A stretch of DNA of 25,049 nt. Origin: an uncultured Mailhella sp. (GTDB lineage: Bacteria; Desulfobacterota; Desulfovibrionia; Desulfovibrionales; Desulfovibrionaceae). The stretch is from the NCBI GenBank assembly GCA_910577155.1, contig CAJTMS010000032.1, positions 1 through 25,049 on the forward strand, written 5' to 3'. A model generated the notes under the pieces. That model saw only the letters and a program-made list of their open reading frames with translations, was not told where the DNA came from and ran no database searches. The first letter of the stretch is position 1, and every line of letters begins with the position of its first letter. The position numbers were made by a program, and so were the translations under genes. Below are positions 15,360 through 24,064 of this stretch, in pieces.

Positions 15360-16250
15360 TTAATTACCTGCTAATTCTAATGCGTTAAATGATATAATTA
15401 AATCCTGTTGATCTTTTGTCGGTGGTTTTGGAAGAACTTTTGTCCGAAGAACAGCATTCACAGCAGAGGCATCAAAATCAGCCCGTCCGGATCCTTCGGC
15501 AATCTCCGCACTTAAAACTGTTCCGGAGATATCGAGCCTTATCCGAACTTGTACCACTAGATTTTGACGAGAATAGGTTGGCATGCTCCAGTTTGGCTGT
15601 ACAGCTAGAATAACCTGTGCCGCATATACATCATAAATACCGCCGCCGCCATTGCCGGAACCGGTGCCTCCGCCGCCTCCCATTTGTTCCATACCCTTCA
15701 ATTCTGCCAAAGCATTGCTCAGTGCAGAAGCACCCTTTGACTTTTCCTGTTTTTGGGCTTCTTTGAGTGCATCATTGATAGAATTTTTCTTGGGTGCATT
15801 TTGTGCGGTTTTCGGTGTTTCTTTTGGGGGTTCCTTTTTGGGTTCCGATTCTTTTTTCGTTTCGGGTTCCTTTGGAGGTTCCGGTTTTGGAGCCTGAGCT
15901 ATTTCCTTTGGCGGTTCCGGAGTTGGGTCAGGTGTTTTTGGAATAGGCGTTGCTGTCGGCATTTCCTGTGGAGCTTCCTGCTTTGGCGTTTCAACAGCAT
16001 TGCTTAATGGTTTATTTGCTTCCTGTGCCTGTGGCTGTGAATCAGGCAGTATGGAAGGTGTTTTATCTTTTGGCGGACGCATACCGGCAACAGGAGAGGG
16101 TAAATTTTCTCCTCCCATTTCACCAATCACCATGCTGACAAGATAGCGTTCGGCATTAATCTTTTTGGGTGCTGAAGCAGGCCAAAAAATTATGGCTACA
16201 AGCATAAGCGTATGGAAAAAAAGTGATATTAAAAATCCAAATGGTTGCAT
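15360..16250 (-). CDS. tolA: TolA/TonB-like energy transducer
   Basis: 296 residues. A single N-terminal membrane helix (about 4-26) carries a Ser-x3-His pair (S9, H13), the feature by which TonB and TolA contact ExbB/TolQ. Residues about 60-170 are rich in Pro, Lys and Glu and should span the periplasm. A glycine-rich hinge (about 193-207) leads to a TolA/TonB C-terminal domain (VYAAQVILAVQPNWSMPTY and VQVRIRLDISGTVLSAEIAEGSG). Context after tolQ and tolR favours a TolA role in outer-membrane constriction and integrity; a TonB role in substrate uptake cannot be excluded. No ribosome site is obvious; translation may be coupled to tolR, 11 bases upstream. Confidence 0.8.
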   Translation of the reverse strand: MQPFGFLISLFFHTLMLVAIIFWPASAPKKINAERYLVSMVIGEMGGENLPSPVAGMRPPKDKTPSILPDSQPQAQEANKPLSNAVETPKQEAPQEMPTATPIPKTPDPTPEPPKEIAQAPKPEPPKEPETKKESEPKKEPPKETPKTAQNAPKKNSINDALKEAQKQEKSKGASALSNALAELKGMEQMGGGGGTGSGNGGGGIYDVYAAQVILAVQPNWSMPTYSRQNLVVQVRIRLDISGTVLSAEIAEGSGRADFDASAVNAVLRTKVLPKPPTKDQQDLIISFNALELAGN

Positions 16251-16261
16251 AGTATGGAGCT

Positions 16262-16717
16262 TTATTTTTGGTTTTGTGTTTCTTCATTTTGATGAAGTGC
16301 TTTTATATCATCAGCAGTAATATCGGAAGGATTTGCTACGATACCGAGATTTTGTATTCCTGCTGCCTTAACGCGTCCCATAATATCTACAACAACGCCA
16401 TAGGGAACGGTGGTATCAGCCTTAATAAATAAAGCACGCTGTTTTTCTGTGACTAAAACATTGATACGTTCTTCAAGCGTGTCTAATCCGACTTCATAGT
16501 TATCCAGAAAAATTTTTCCGTCTTTTTGTATAGAAAGCACCAAGTGTTCCGTATCGGTAGGCAAGACATCAACTTCTTTTGTTTGCGGCAAATCTATTTC
16601 AACACCCTGATCAAGCATAGGAGCAGTAATCATAAAAATAATGAGCAAAACCAAAACAACGTCAACAAAAGGGGTAACGTTAATTTCTGATTGATAGGTT
16701 TTATTATTTCTAGCCAT
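16262..16717 (-). CDS. tolR: TolR/ExbD biopolymer transport protein
   Basis: 151 residues. A short cytoplasmic start (INVTPFVDVVLVLLIIFMIT) runs into one membrane helix (about 18-36) holding Asp19, equivalent to the proton-path Asp of TolR/ExbD. A periplasmic domain (about 45-140, ADTTVPYGVVVDIMGRVKAAGI) follows. With TolQ it forms the proton-driven motor. The start lies 14 bases after tolQ and has no visible Shine-Dalgarno sequence. TolR and ExbD are hard to separate by sequence; the TolA-like neighbour favours TolR. Confidence 0.9.
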   Translation of the reverse strand: MARNNKTYQSEINVTPFVDVVLVLLIIFMITAPMLDQGVEIDLPQTKEVDVLPTDTEHLVLSIQKDGKIFLDNYEVGLDTLEERINVLVTEKQRALFIKADTTVPYGVVVDIMGRVKAAGIQNLGIVANPSDITADDIKALHQNEETQNQK

Positions 16718-16731
16718 AATATTTGAATTTG

Positions 16732-17394
16732 TTAATTGTTACTGGTATTTAATTCTCGTTGTACTCTGTTTAAAAAAGTACCGGCAAAATCAACCATTAA
16801 ATTTTCAACATAATTTATTTTTCCAAGAAAAATATTGAAGGCAACAGAAGCCGGAATAGCAACAAAAAGACCCAGAGCTGTAGCAATAAGCGCTTCTGCA
16901 ATACCGGGGGCAACCGTTGCAAGGGAGGCTGATTTCAAAGCACCAATGGCGCTGAAGGTGGTTAAAATACCCCACACGGTACCAAGCAAGCCGACAAAAG
17001 GAGAGGCGTTTGCACAGGTGGCTAAAATGGAAATAGAATGATTGAGTTTCGCTGTTTCATTGTTGACCCCTTGGTGCAGAGAACGTCTGACGTTATCGGC
17101 GATTGTTTTGCTATTAACCTGATTTTCTTTACCTTTATTAAATTCATTAACGCCGTATTGTGCAACAGAAAATAAGGGGGAACTTGTGTCTTTGCCTAAT
17201 TTTTGTACGGCTTCACGTAAATTTGGGGCATTTTCAAATTCATACATGCCTGCCAATACTTTTGTTTTGGATTTTTTGAGCAGAAATGATTTTGTTATGA
17301 TAATGCCCCAGCTGTATATGGAAGCCAAAAGAAGTAACAGCATAATAATTTTAACAATAATACCTGCAGAAGCAACAAGTTGTAAAATATCCAT
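16732..17394 (-). CDS. tolQ: TolQ/ExbB proton channel protein
   Basis: 220 residues with three membrane helices: about 11-33 (IIVKIIMLLLLLASIYSWG), about 127-150 (ANASPFVGLLGTVWGILTTF, the MotA/TolQ/ExbB signature) and about 165-190 (IAEALIATALGLFVAIPASV). It forms the pentameric inner-membrane channel around TolR and uses the proton gradient to move TolA. GGAG precedes the ATG. It is the first gene of a five-gene operon and has a near-consensus promoter 22 bases upstream. Confidence 0.92.
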   Translation of the reverse strand: MDILQLVASAGIIVKIIMLLLLLASIYSWGIIITKSFLLKKSKTKVLAGMYEFENAPNLREAVQKLGKDTSSPLFSVAQYGVNEFNKGKENQVNSKTIADNVRRSLHQGVNNETAKLNHSISILATCANASPFVGLLGTVWGILTTFSAIGALKSASLATVAPGIAEALIATALGLFVAIPASVAFNIFLGKINYVENLMVDFAGTFLNRVQRELNTSNN

Positions 17395-17423
17395 AAAAAC
17401 TCCATGAGTTAAATTATCGTTTT

Positions 17424-17451
17424 AATATACTGTTGACGCGGACGCTGTCAA
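17424..17451 (-). promoter_or_regulatory. Promoter of the tolQ operon
   Basis: On the minus strand a perfect TTGACA (17451-17446), a 16-base spacer and TATATT (17429-17424, 5 of 6) form one of the best sigma-70-type promoters in the window. The predicted start is about 22 bases before the tolQ ATG. Confidence 0.75.
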
Positions 17452-17461
17452 GTAAACAATA

Positions 17462-17478
17462 GTGTAATTTTTTTACAC
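17462..17478. promoter_or_regulatory. Palindrome between the divergent tolQ and tolC promoters
   Basis: GTGTAA-TTTTT-TTACAC is a perfect 6-5-6 inverted repeat. It lies 2 bases upstream of the tolC -35 hexamer and 10 bases upstream of the tolQ -35. This is a position where one regulator could act on both promoters. The TGTAA/TTACA halves recall CRP/FNR-superfamily sites, but the spacing is one base short of that pattern. Confidence 0.45.
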
Positions 17479-17480
17479 AC

Positions 17481-17509
17481 TTTACAAAACTTTTGATTTT
17501 GTATATATT
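17481..17509 (+). promoter_or_regulatory. Promoter of tolC
   Basis: TTTACA (17481-17486), a 17-base spacer and TATATT (17504-17509) form a strong sigma-70-type promoter. The predicted start is near 17516, with about 19 bases of leader and a GGAGA ribosome site before the ATG at 17535. An in-frame ATG at 17493 lies inside the promoter and can be excluded as the start. Confidence 0.75.
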
Positions 17510-17534
17510 ACCCATACTAATTAATGGAGATGTT

Positions 17535-18881
17535 ATGAAAAAGCTTAGTTTATTTGCTCTTTGTTTTGCCCTTTTGGGAACACAAGCTTTTGCTGCTGAA
17601 TCTACATATACGATGGAAGAGGCTGTTAAAAAAGCATTAGTTGACAACAGAAGCATTATTTCTGCTCAAAAATCATCGGAAGCTTCAAAATCCGCTTTGT
17701 ATTCTGCAAGAGGTGCTTTTGGACCCAGCGTCAATGCAAGTTATGGCATTACTCGTGATTCTCTTTCTAATTTTCAGGAAACCCTCAGCTTAGGGAGGGA
17801 TTGGGATGAAACGACCTATTCTTTTGGGGTGCAGGTTCGTCAGCCTCTTTTTCAAGGGTTTCAACTTTTAAATCAGGCTCAAAAAGCAAAACTGCAGTCT
17901 GAATATGATGATTTGCAGCTTTTTAAAACAAATATTTATATTGTCAATCAAGTGCAGACAGCTTTTCTGCAATATCTGATGGCTGAAGAAAGTGTTATCA
18001 GTGCCCAAAAAGCTGTTGCCCGTGCCGATGAACAGCGTTCTATTGCCACAGAAGGCTATCAAGTTGGTATTCGACCCAAAATTGATGTTCTGCAGGCTGA
18101 ATATGAATTATCCTCTTCTGAAGCGAAACTCATTGAAAATGAAAATAATTTAAACAGTGTGCGGGCAAAACTCAATTCTCTTTTAAATTTGCCTGTGGAA
18201 AAAGATATTAATTATGTTGGGAAGCTTGATTCCATTCCCTATTCCATAACCTTTGAAGAAGCGGTAAAAAAAGCATTTGCCCAGCTGCCTGATGTAAAAA
18301 TGGCTGAAAAAAGCATGAATATGGCAGAAAAAGATATGGGTATTGCTCTGGGTACATTTTTACCAAAAATTGACGGCATTATCCAATATGTATCCACAGG
18401 GAGCAATTGGAAAGCCAATGAAACCCTGAAAAGCTATCAATACGATCCAAGCCTCTACCTTACCTCTCCCCTTGAAAATACTACTATCGGGCTTCAGGCA
18501 ACCATGAATGTGTTTAATTCCGGACAGGATTTTTTCAAGGTTCGTCAGGCAAAACACAGTGTTGATGCATTAAAAGCACAGGTAGAACTTGCGTATAATA
18601 ACGCTGCGCTTAATGTAAAGGTATGTTTATTGCAATTGCAGGATGCCCTCAGAACAGTTGATGTATCTGCCAGAGCTTTGGATTCTGCCCGTCAATTCTA
18701 TGATGATGCAAAAACACGCTATGAATATCAAATTGGCACTAACCTTGAAATGTTAACCGCCCAGTCCGACCTTGCCGATGCAGAACTTGCCTATATTTCA
18801 GCAAAAGCCAATTACCTTATTTCCCTTTCTAATTTGTATGTATCACTTGGGAAAATAAAGCCTAATTTAAATGCACAATAA
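17535..18881 (+). CDS. tolC: TolC-family outer-membrane efflux protein
   Basis: 448 residues from ATG 17535, with a classic signal peptide (MKKLSLFALCFALLGTQAFA). The mature part has the two-fold internal repeat of the family: each half opens with a helix start (TMEEAVKKALVDN and TFEEAVKKAFAQLPD) followed by long coiled-coil helices and short beta segments (VRQPLFQGFQLLNQAQKAKL and ATMNVFNSGQDFFKVRQAKH). It forms the trimeric exit duct for efflux pumps or type I secretion. No membrane-fusion protein or pump gene lies nearby, so the partner is encoded elsewhere. Transcribed divergently from tolQ and ended by a strong terminator. Confidence 0.93.
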   Translation: MKKLSLFALCFALLGTQAFAAESTYTMEEAVKKALVDNRSIISAQKSSEASKSALYSARGAFGPSVNASYGITRDSLSNFQETLSLGRDWDETTYSFGVQVRQPLFQGFQLLNQAQKAKLQSEYDDLQLFKTNIYIVNQVQTAFLQYLMAEESVISAQKAVARADEQRSIATEGYQVGIRPKIDVLQAEYELSSSEAKLIENENNLNSVRAKLNSLLNLPVEKDINYVGKLDSIPYSITFEEAVKKAFAQLPDVKMAEKSMNMAEKDMGIALGTFLPKIDGIIQYVSTGSNWKANETLKSYQYDPSLYLTSPLENTTIGLQATMNVFNSGQDFFKVRQAKHSVDALKAQVELAYNNAALNVKVCLLQLQDALRTVDVSARALDSARQFYDDAKTRYEYQIGTNLEMLTAQSDLADAELAYISAKANYLISLSNLYVSLGKIKPNLNAQ

Positions 18882-18886
18882 TTTTT

Positions 18887-18922
18887 GAAAGTTTTTGGAA
18901 TTTCCAAAAACTTTCTTTTTAT
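18887..18922 (+). terminator. Strong intrinsic terminator after tolC
   Basis: GAAAGTTTTTGGAA (18887-18900) pairs perfectly with TTCCAAAAACTTTC (18902-18915), followed by TTTTT. The T-run ends only 11 bases before the hypD start codon. Confidence 0.88.
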
Positions 18923-18931
18923 GAGCTTGCC

Positions 18932-20035
18932 ATGAATATTGAAGAAAAATTGCACGACAGAAAAATGTGCAGTGCTTTACTTGATAAACTTAAAAAAAGT
19001 ATAGATGAATACGGAAAACCAATCCGTTTTATGGAAGTATGCGGAACACATACTGTTTCCATTTTTCAAAGCGGTTTACGCTCTCTTCTTCCCGAGGGAC
19101 TGACCCATTTGTCCGGACCGGGTTGTCCTGTCTGTGTGACCCATGATTCGGAAGTGGCAGCATTTCTCAGACTGGCAGAAAAAGAAAACGTTATTTTAGC
19201 CACCTTTGGAGATTTAATCCGTGTTCCTGCCCCTGACGGCAAAAGTTTAAAACATGCCATGGCAAACGGGGCAAACGTACAAATCGTGTATTCTCCCATG
19301 GATGCTGTTAAACTTGCACAGGATAATCCCCATAAAGACGTCATTTTTTTAGGGGTTGGTTTTGAAACAACAGCGCCGACTATTGCCGCAACAATTTTGT
19401 ATGCGCAAAAAAATTCCATAAAAAATTATTCTGTTTTTTGCTGTCATAAATTGGTACCGCCTGCATTGAAAGTTTTACTTGATAATAATATCAATGACAG
19501 GTACATTGACGCCTTTTTGCTTCCGGGGCATGTGTCTTTAATTATTGGTCTAAAGCCCTATGAATTTATGGCAGAAGATTACCGTTATCCTGCTGTTGTC
19601 GGAGGATTTGAACCTGCTGAAATTATCCATGCGCTTTACCTGATAAGTGAGCAAATGCGGCAGGGAAAAGCCCTTATTGAAAATGCCTATACACGTGCCG
19701 TCAGTTATGAAGGAAATAGTACGGCAAAAAATATGTTGGCAGCAGTCTTTGATGTTTGTGATACAAATTGGCGCGGTTTGGGAGAAATTCCCCAAAGCGG
19801 GTTAAAAATCAGTAAAAATTTTGAAGAATTTGATGCGCTCGTTAAATATAATGAAACGATTATTCCGACAAAACCATTAGCAGGCTGTAAATGCGGAGAG
19901 GTTTTACAGGGAAAAATTACGCCTGCCCAATGTCCTTTATTTGCAAAGGTCTGCACGCCGCAAAATCCAACAGGTCCTTGTATGGTTTCAACAGAAGGAA
20001 GCTGTGCCGCTTGGTATAACTATCGTGATATATAA
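18932..20035 (+). CDS. hypD: Hydrogenase maturation protein HypD
   Basis: Scaffold on which the Fe(CN)2CO unit of NiFe hydrogenases is built together with HypC. 367 residues, normal length. Key motifs are MEVCGTHT, GPGCPVCVT (conserved Cys for Fe binding), GFETTAPT, PGHVSLIIG and the C-terminal 4Fe-4S region with its cysteines (CKCGEVLQG, CPLF, GPCMVS, GSCAAW). The start codon follows the tolC terminator almost directly and no clear ribosome site is present. A five-codon frame, ATG at 18921 to TGA at 18935, overlaps the start as ATGA. hypE follows after 32 bases. No hypA, hypB, hypC, hypF or hydrogenase gene is in the window. Confidence 0.96.
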   Translation: MNIEEKLHDRKMCSALLDKLKKSIDEYGKPIRFMEVCGTHTVSIFQSGLRSLLPEGLTHLSGPGCPVCVTHDSEVAAFLRLAEKENVILATFGDLIRVPAPDGKSLKHAMANGANVQIVYSPMDAVKLAQDNPHKDVIFLGVGFETTAPTIAATILYAQKNSIKNYSVFCCHKLVPPALKVLLDNNINDRYIDAFLLPGHVSLIIGLKPYEFMAEDYRYPAVVGGFEPAEIIHALYLISEQMRQGKALIENAYTRAVSYEGNSTAKNMLAAVFDVCDTNWRGLGEIPQSGLKISKNFEEFDALVKYNETIIPTKPLAGCKCGEVLQGKITPAQCPLFAKVCTPQNPTGPCMVSTEGSCAAWYNYRDI

Positions 20036-20067
20036 GACAGCGTAATAATTGCAGGAAGAAAATTGCT

Positions 20068-21087
20068 ATGAATATTTTACTTGATGCAGGAAGCGGCGGA
20101 CGTGCGTCCATGCGGTTAATCCACGATTTATTTTTTAAATATTTTGAAAATGACATCTTGGCAAAAATGGATGATGCTGCCTATTTGAAGATGAGCTCCC
20201 CCCTTGCCATGAGCACGGACAGTTATACTGTCAGCCCACTTTTTTTCAAAGGCGGAAATATCGGAACCTTAGCTGTGCATGGAACTGTTAATGATGTTTC
20301 CATGCTTGGGGCAAGACCCAAGTATTTAAGCTGCGGTTTTATTATTGAAGAAGGTTTTTCTTTGGAAGAGCTTGAAAAAATAGTTGCGTCCATGGCACAG
20401 GCAGCCAAAGAAGCCGGCGTTAAAATTGTTACCGGTGATACAAAGGTGGTGACAAAGGGAGCCTGTGATAAAATTTTTATTAATACCACAGGCATTGGAG
20501 AAATTATTTCTCCAACTTCCCCCTATGGTTCACCCTCAGGAGCCAACGCAAAAGTGGGGGATGCAGTGCTTATAAGCGGAACTATGGGGGATCATGGCTT
20601 AACGGTTATGGCAGAACGGGAAAATCTTTCTTTTGTCAGTGATATTCAAAGCGATAGTGCCTCATTAAATCATATGATTGAACGACTTATGCTTGAGGTA
20701 GGGGAAATCCATGTCCTTCGTGACCCCACACGCGGGGGGGTTGCCACCACCTTGAATGAAATTGCAGAACAATCAAAAATCCGCTGTGTGCTTTTTGAAG
20801 ATTTGCTCCCCATTCATGAAAATGTCCGTTCCGGAGCGTCTATTTTGGGCATTGACCCTTTGTACCTTGCCAATGAAGGGAAATTACTTTGCATTTTGCC
20901 AAAAGATAAAGCAGACAAGGCACTTGCCATTATGCGTGAAGATAAAAATGGCAGGGAAGCAGCAAAAATTGGTGAAATTACGGAACTTCCCGAGGGAAAA
21001 AACGGGCAGGTTGTTTTGCAGACAAAAATGGGAGGCATGCGTCTTTTAAATATGCTGGAAGGAGCCCCTCTGCCGAGAATTTGTTAA
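20068..21087 (+). CDS. hypE: Hydrogenase maturation protein HypE
   Basis: Dehydrates the carbamoyl group on its own C-terminal cysteine to a thiocyanate, the source of the cyanide ligands of NiFe hydrogenase. 339 residues of the AIR synthase/PurM fold. Visible motifs are LLDAGSGGRAS, MSTDSYTVSPLFFKGG, HGTVNDVSMLGARP and RDPTRGGVATTLNE. The chain ends PRIC, with Cys339 as the modified residue. GGAAG lies about 12 bases before the ATG. Placed 32 bases after hypD, so the two are probably co-transcribed. HypF, which supplies the carbamoyl group, is not here. Confidence 0.96.
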   Translation: MNILLDAGSGGRASMRLIHDLFFKYFENDILAKMDDAAYLKMSSPLAMSTDSYTVSPLFFKGGNIGTLAVHGTVNDVSMLGARPKYLSCGFIIEEGFSLEELEKIVASMAQAAKEAGVKIVTGDTKVVTKGACDKIFINTTGIGEIISPTSPYGSPSGANAKVGDAVLISGTMGDHGLTVMAERENLSFVSDIQSDSASLNHMIERLMLEVGEIHVLRDPTRGGVATTLNEIAEQSKIRCVLFEDLLPIHENVRSGASILGIDPLYLANEGKLLCILPKDKADKALAIMREDKNGREAAKIGEITELPEGKNGQVVLQTKMGGMRLLNMLEGAPLPRIC

Positions 21088-21160
21088 AAAAACGTAGTTA
21101 AAAAATATACGAGTACAATTTTTTCTTGTGTTTTTGGACACTTTGTGTCAATACAAAGCA

Positions 21161-21703
21161 ATGAAATTTATTGTCGGTTTATTTTTTCTTTTCGTTTTTC
21201 CTTTTGTTGGTTTTGCACAGGAATATGACAGTTTTGTGCTTACCTATCAGCGTGTGCAGGTTTTAGATGAGAGTATTGCTGTCGAGTTTGTTTTTGAACA
21301 GCCTAAAAAACATAAATTTGAAGCGGCATTAAAAAAAGGCGCTCTTCTGTCACTTATAGTTGAAACAGAATTAGCACAAAAAAAATTTTTCCGGAATAAA
21401 CTTTTAACCACGCATACTCTTACCTATTATCTGCGTTATGATCCGTTAACAAGGCAGTTTTCCGCCATTCAAGATGCAAAAACCATTGCACGCAATGCTG
21501 ACGCTTCTTTTCTTTTAGATGTTCTTATCAAACATATTAACTTTGAAATTCCGTATCAAATAGAAAAAAAGTCTGCGTACAAATTGCATACAAAAATTGA
21601 TCTGGTTCAGGCTAACACGCAATCATGGCTTAGCCCCGTGCAGTTTATCGGATCGGAAAAAATTATTCAACCTTTTGAATTTGATTATGATTTTTCATCA
21701 TAG
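21161..21703 (+). CDS. DUF4390-family exported protein
   Basis: 180 residues from ATG 21161; a GTG at 21128 is in frame but would put 11 extra residues before the signal peptide (MKFIVGLFFLFVFPFVGFAQ). The rest is a predicted beta-rich extracytoplasmic domain with VLDESIAVEFVFEQPKK and TYYLRYDPLTRQF, as in DUF4390. This family is commonly encoded directly before an NtrY-like sensor kinase, as here (kinase start 11 bases downstream). It may feed a signal to the kinase's periplasmic domain, but no function is established. A small inverted repeat, GACAC-TTT-GTGTC, lies upstream of the ATG. Confidence 0.75.
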   Translation: MKFIVGLFFLFVFPFVGFAQEYDSFVLTYQRVQVLDESIAVEFVFEQPKKHKFEAALKKGALLSLIVETELAQKKFFRNKLLTTHTLTYYLRYDPLTRQFSAIQDAKTIARNADASFLLDVLIKHINFEIPYQIEKKSAYKLHTKIDLVQANTQSWLSPVQFIGSEKIIQPFEFDYDFSS

Positions 21704-21714
21704 CCGTATGCATT

Positions 21715-24057
21715 ATGATTAGTTTCAAGAAAAGAAAGAATACTGCCGAGCCACTAAACCAAGAAAATTCTTCTGTTGTGGAAAAAGTTTCTCTCTCTGA
21801 TGAAGTCAATGCAAAGTTGGGCAAAAAAAAACGGTTGGTTGAGTTTTTTCTTGCAGTTAGTATTGCATTATTTGTTTATTTTGTGACATGGGGGCAAATT
21901 AATACCTTTGGCGCCGATACGTGGGTATTTTTTGTCCTTATCAATATCAATGCAATTTTGATGCTTGTTGTTCTTTTTCTTGTTGCACGCAATGTTATTA
22001 AGCTTATTTTGGAAAGAAAACGGAAAGTATTTGGAGCAAGGCTAAGAACACGGCTTGTGCTGGCTTTTATTTCTGTTTCCTTTTTGCCCATTGTTTTGAT
22101 GTTTTTGGCAACCAATAAAATTTTGACAACCAGTGTGAATTATTGGTTTACCTCACAAGTGGAAAATTCCATGCAGGCTGCCATGGATGTGGGAAAAAGT
22201 TTTTATAATACTGCCGTGCTGCGGTTAAAAGCAAATGCGGATTCCATGGGGGAACGGCTTTTTTCTGTGCCTGAGGAAGAATGGCAATTTGTTGTTACAC
22301 AAAATAAAAGGGATAATAATCTTATTTTGCTCGGTATTGTTTATTTCAATGGACAGCAAAATCATTATCTTTCCTATAAAGATGAATTATGGCTTATTGA
22401 TGCAGCTTTTGCGCCTGTATGGAAATTAGCCTTGCCTTCTATCAATTTTGCCAATGCAATAAAAAATGGATATGAGCCGCTGTTATGGGGAAATGAGCAA
22501 GGGGATTATGTTATTAATGCAGTGCCCTTAAAAGGACATGATAATTATTTTATTATCAGTGCAGAATTTCTTGGAAAAGGGCTTATCAGCCAACTCCAAA
22601 AAATTTCTGATGGTTTTGGTGAATATGAAGCACTCAAAAATTTAAAACAGCCGCTTAAATTTTCTCTTTCTTTAATTTTAGGACTGCTTAGTTTAATTGT
22701 TTTGTTTGCTTCTGTATGGCTTGGTTTCCGTTTATCTCGTGAAATTGTCCAGCCTATTTTAGCTCTTTCAAAAGGAACAAAACAAATTGCCGAGGGGGAT
22801 TGGAATACAAAAGTCGAAGACAGCGGTAAAGATGAACTTGGCAAATTAGTTGATTCTTTCAATGCCATGGCGAAAGAAGTCTATTTAAATCAGGAAAAGC
22901 TAAAAATGCTCAATACCATGATTGAGGAAAAAAATAATAGTTTAATTGAGCGAAATCAATATATTGAAGCAATTTTAGAACACGTGACAACAGGAGTTAT
23001 TACGTTAAATGACCATGCGACACTGATTACCATGAATAAAGCTGCCTGTGATTTATTCCAAATACGGGCAGAAGGGTATTTGGGATTATCCCTGCGCGTG
23101 GTTTTAGGGGGAACATATACACCGCTTATTGATGAAATGTATGATTTTATCAAAAATAACCCTGCAAAAACATGGATAAAAGAAGTTGAACTCATCAGAA
23201 AAGGAAAATATATCAAAATCCTTGTACAGGCTGTACCGCTCAATTCCTTTGCGGAACAGATAGAAAAGAGAAACGGCGATTCCGGATATGTTATTTATGA
23301 GGACTCCCATAGCCTGCATGGCAGTTTGGTCATTGTTTTAGAAAATATAACGGAATTATCGCAGGGACAAAGGCTTGCTGCTTGGAAAGAAGTTGCAAAG
23401 CGCATTGCGCATGAAATTAAAAATCCCCTTACCCCTATCAAATTATCTGTTGAACGTATGGAAAAAAAATTTGGATCCTGTATCGATGATCCTGTTTTTA
23501 AACAATGTACTTCACTTATTATCAAAGAAGTCTCCAGAATACAAAGCATGGTTTCGGATTTTTCCGGTTTTGCCATAATGCCCGGTATCGACCTGAAAAA
23601 AGATTCCCTTATTCCTTTACTGCAGGAACTCTTGGATGTTTTTAAAATCAGTCATGCAGATATTGAGTGGAAATTAGAAATGAATGGAGATATTCCTGAT
23701 ATTTTGCTGGATAAAAAATCCATGCACAGAGCTATTTATAATATTTTTTCCAATGCGGCGGAAGCCATACATGCAAAAAATGCTTCTGAAGAAAAAGACT
23801 TTGTCCTTACAAAAGTATATTGTACCCATTCTTTATCGGAAACCTTTGTTGTGCTTGATATTGTGGATAACGGAAAAGGTCTCGATGAGGAAGAGCTGGC
23901 AAGGCTTTTTGAACCATATTTTTCAAAAAAGCCTACAGGCACCGGTCTTGGACTTGCCATTGTGCAGTCAATTATTACCGATCACCATGGCACTATTGCG
24001 GCAAAACAGGAAAATATGAACACTGTTATTGAAATACGCTTACCCATAGCACAATGA
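21715..24057 (+). CDS. NtrY-like membrane sensor histidine kinase
   Basis: 780 residues. Three membrane helices lie near the N-terminus (about 40-140), then an extracytoplasmic sensor region (about 145-315) and a fourth helix (about 318-342). HAMP (about 343-395, ending DELGKLVDSFNAMAKEV), a PAS-like domain (about 415-530) and a HisKA domain follow. His566 in AHEIKNPLTPIK is the phosphorylation site. The ATPase domain carries N-box NIFSNAAEAI, DNGKGL and GTGLGLAIVQS. The architecture matches NtrY, which pairs with the sigma-54-dependent regulator NtrX, but no response regulator follows; the next gene is an ABC ATPase. The input signal is unknown; nitrogen sensing is only a family association. 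Confidence 0.9.
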   Translation: MISFKKRKNTAEPLNQENSSVVEKVSLSDEVNAKLGKKKRLVEFFLAVSIALFVYFVTWGQINTFGADTWVFFVLININAILMLVVLFLVARNVIKLILERKRKVFGARLRTRLVLAFISVSFLPIVLMFLATNKILTTSVNYWFTSQVENSMQAAMDVGKSFYNTAVLRLKANADSMGERLFSVPEEEWQFVVTQNKRDNNLILLGIVYFNGQQNHYLSYKDELWLIDAAFAPVWKLALPSINFANAIKNGYEPLLWGNEQGDYVINAVPLKGHDNYFIISAEFLGKGLISQLQKISDGFGEYEALKNLKQPLKFSLSLILGLLSLIVLFASVWLGFRLSREIVQPILALSKGTKQIAEGDWNTKVEDSGKDELGKLVDSFNAMAKEVYLNQEKLKMLNTMIEEKNNSLIERNQYIEAILEHVTTGVITLNDHATLITMNKAACDLFQIRAEGYLGLSLRVVLGGTYTPLIDEMYDFIKNNPAKTWIKEVELIRKGKYIKILVQAVPLNSFAEQIEKRNGDSGYVIYEDSHSLHGSLVIVLENITELSQGQRLAAWKEVAKRIAHEIKNPLTPIKLSVERMEKKFGSCIDDPVFKQCTSLIIKEVSRIQSMVSDFSGFAIMPGIDLKKDSLIPLLQELLDVFKISHADIEWKLEMNGDIPDILLDKKSMHRAIYNIFSNAAEAIHAKNASEEKDFVLTKVYCTHSLSETFVVLDIVDNGKGLDEEELARLFEPYFSKKPTGTGLGLAIVQSIITDHHGTIAAKQENMNTVIEIRLPIAQ

Positions 24058-24064
24058 GAAGAAA

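Noticed and set aside
15640..15950. Plus-strand frames over the Pro- and Gly-rich part of the TolA-like gene
   Set aside because: They are low-complexity products (runs of Phe, Gly, Ser or Trp) of the repetitive codons of the real gene on the minus strand.
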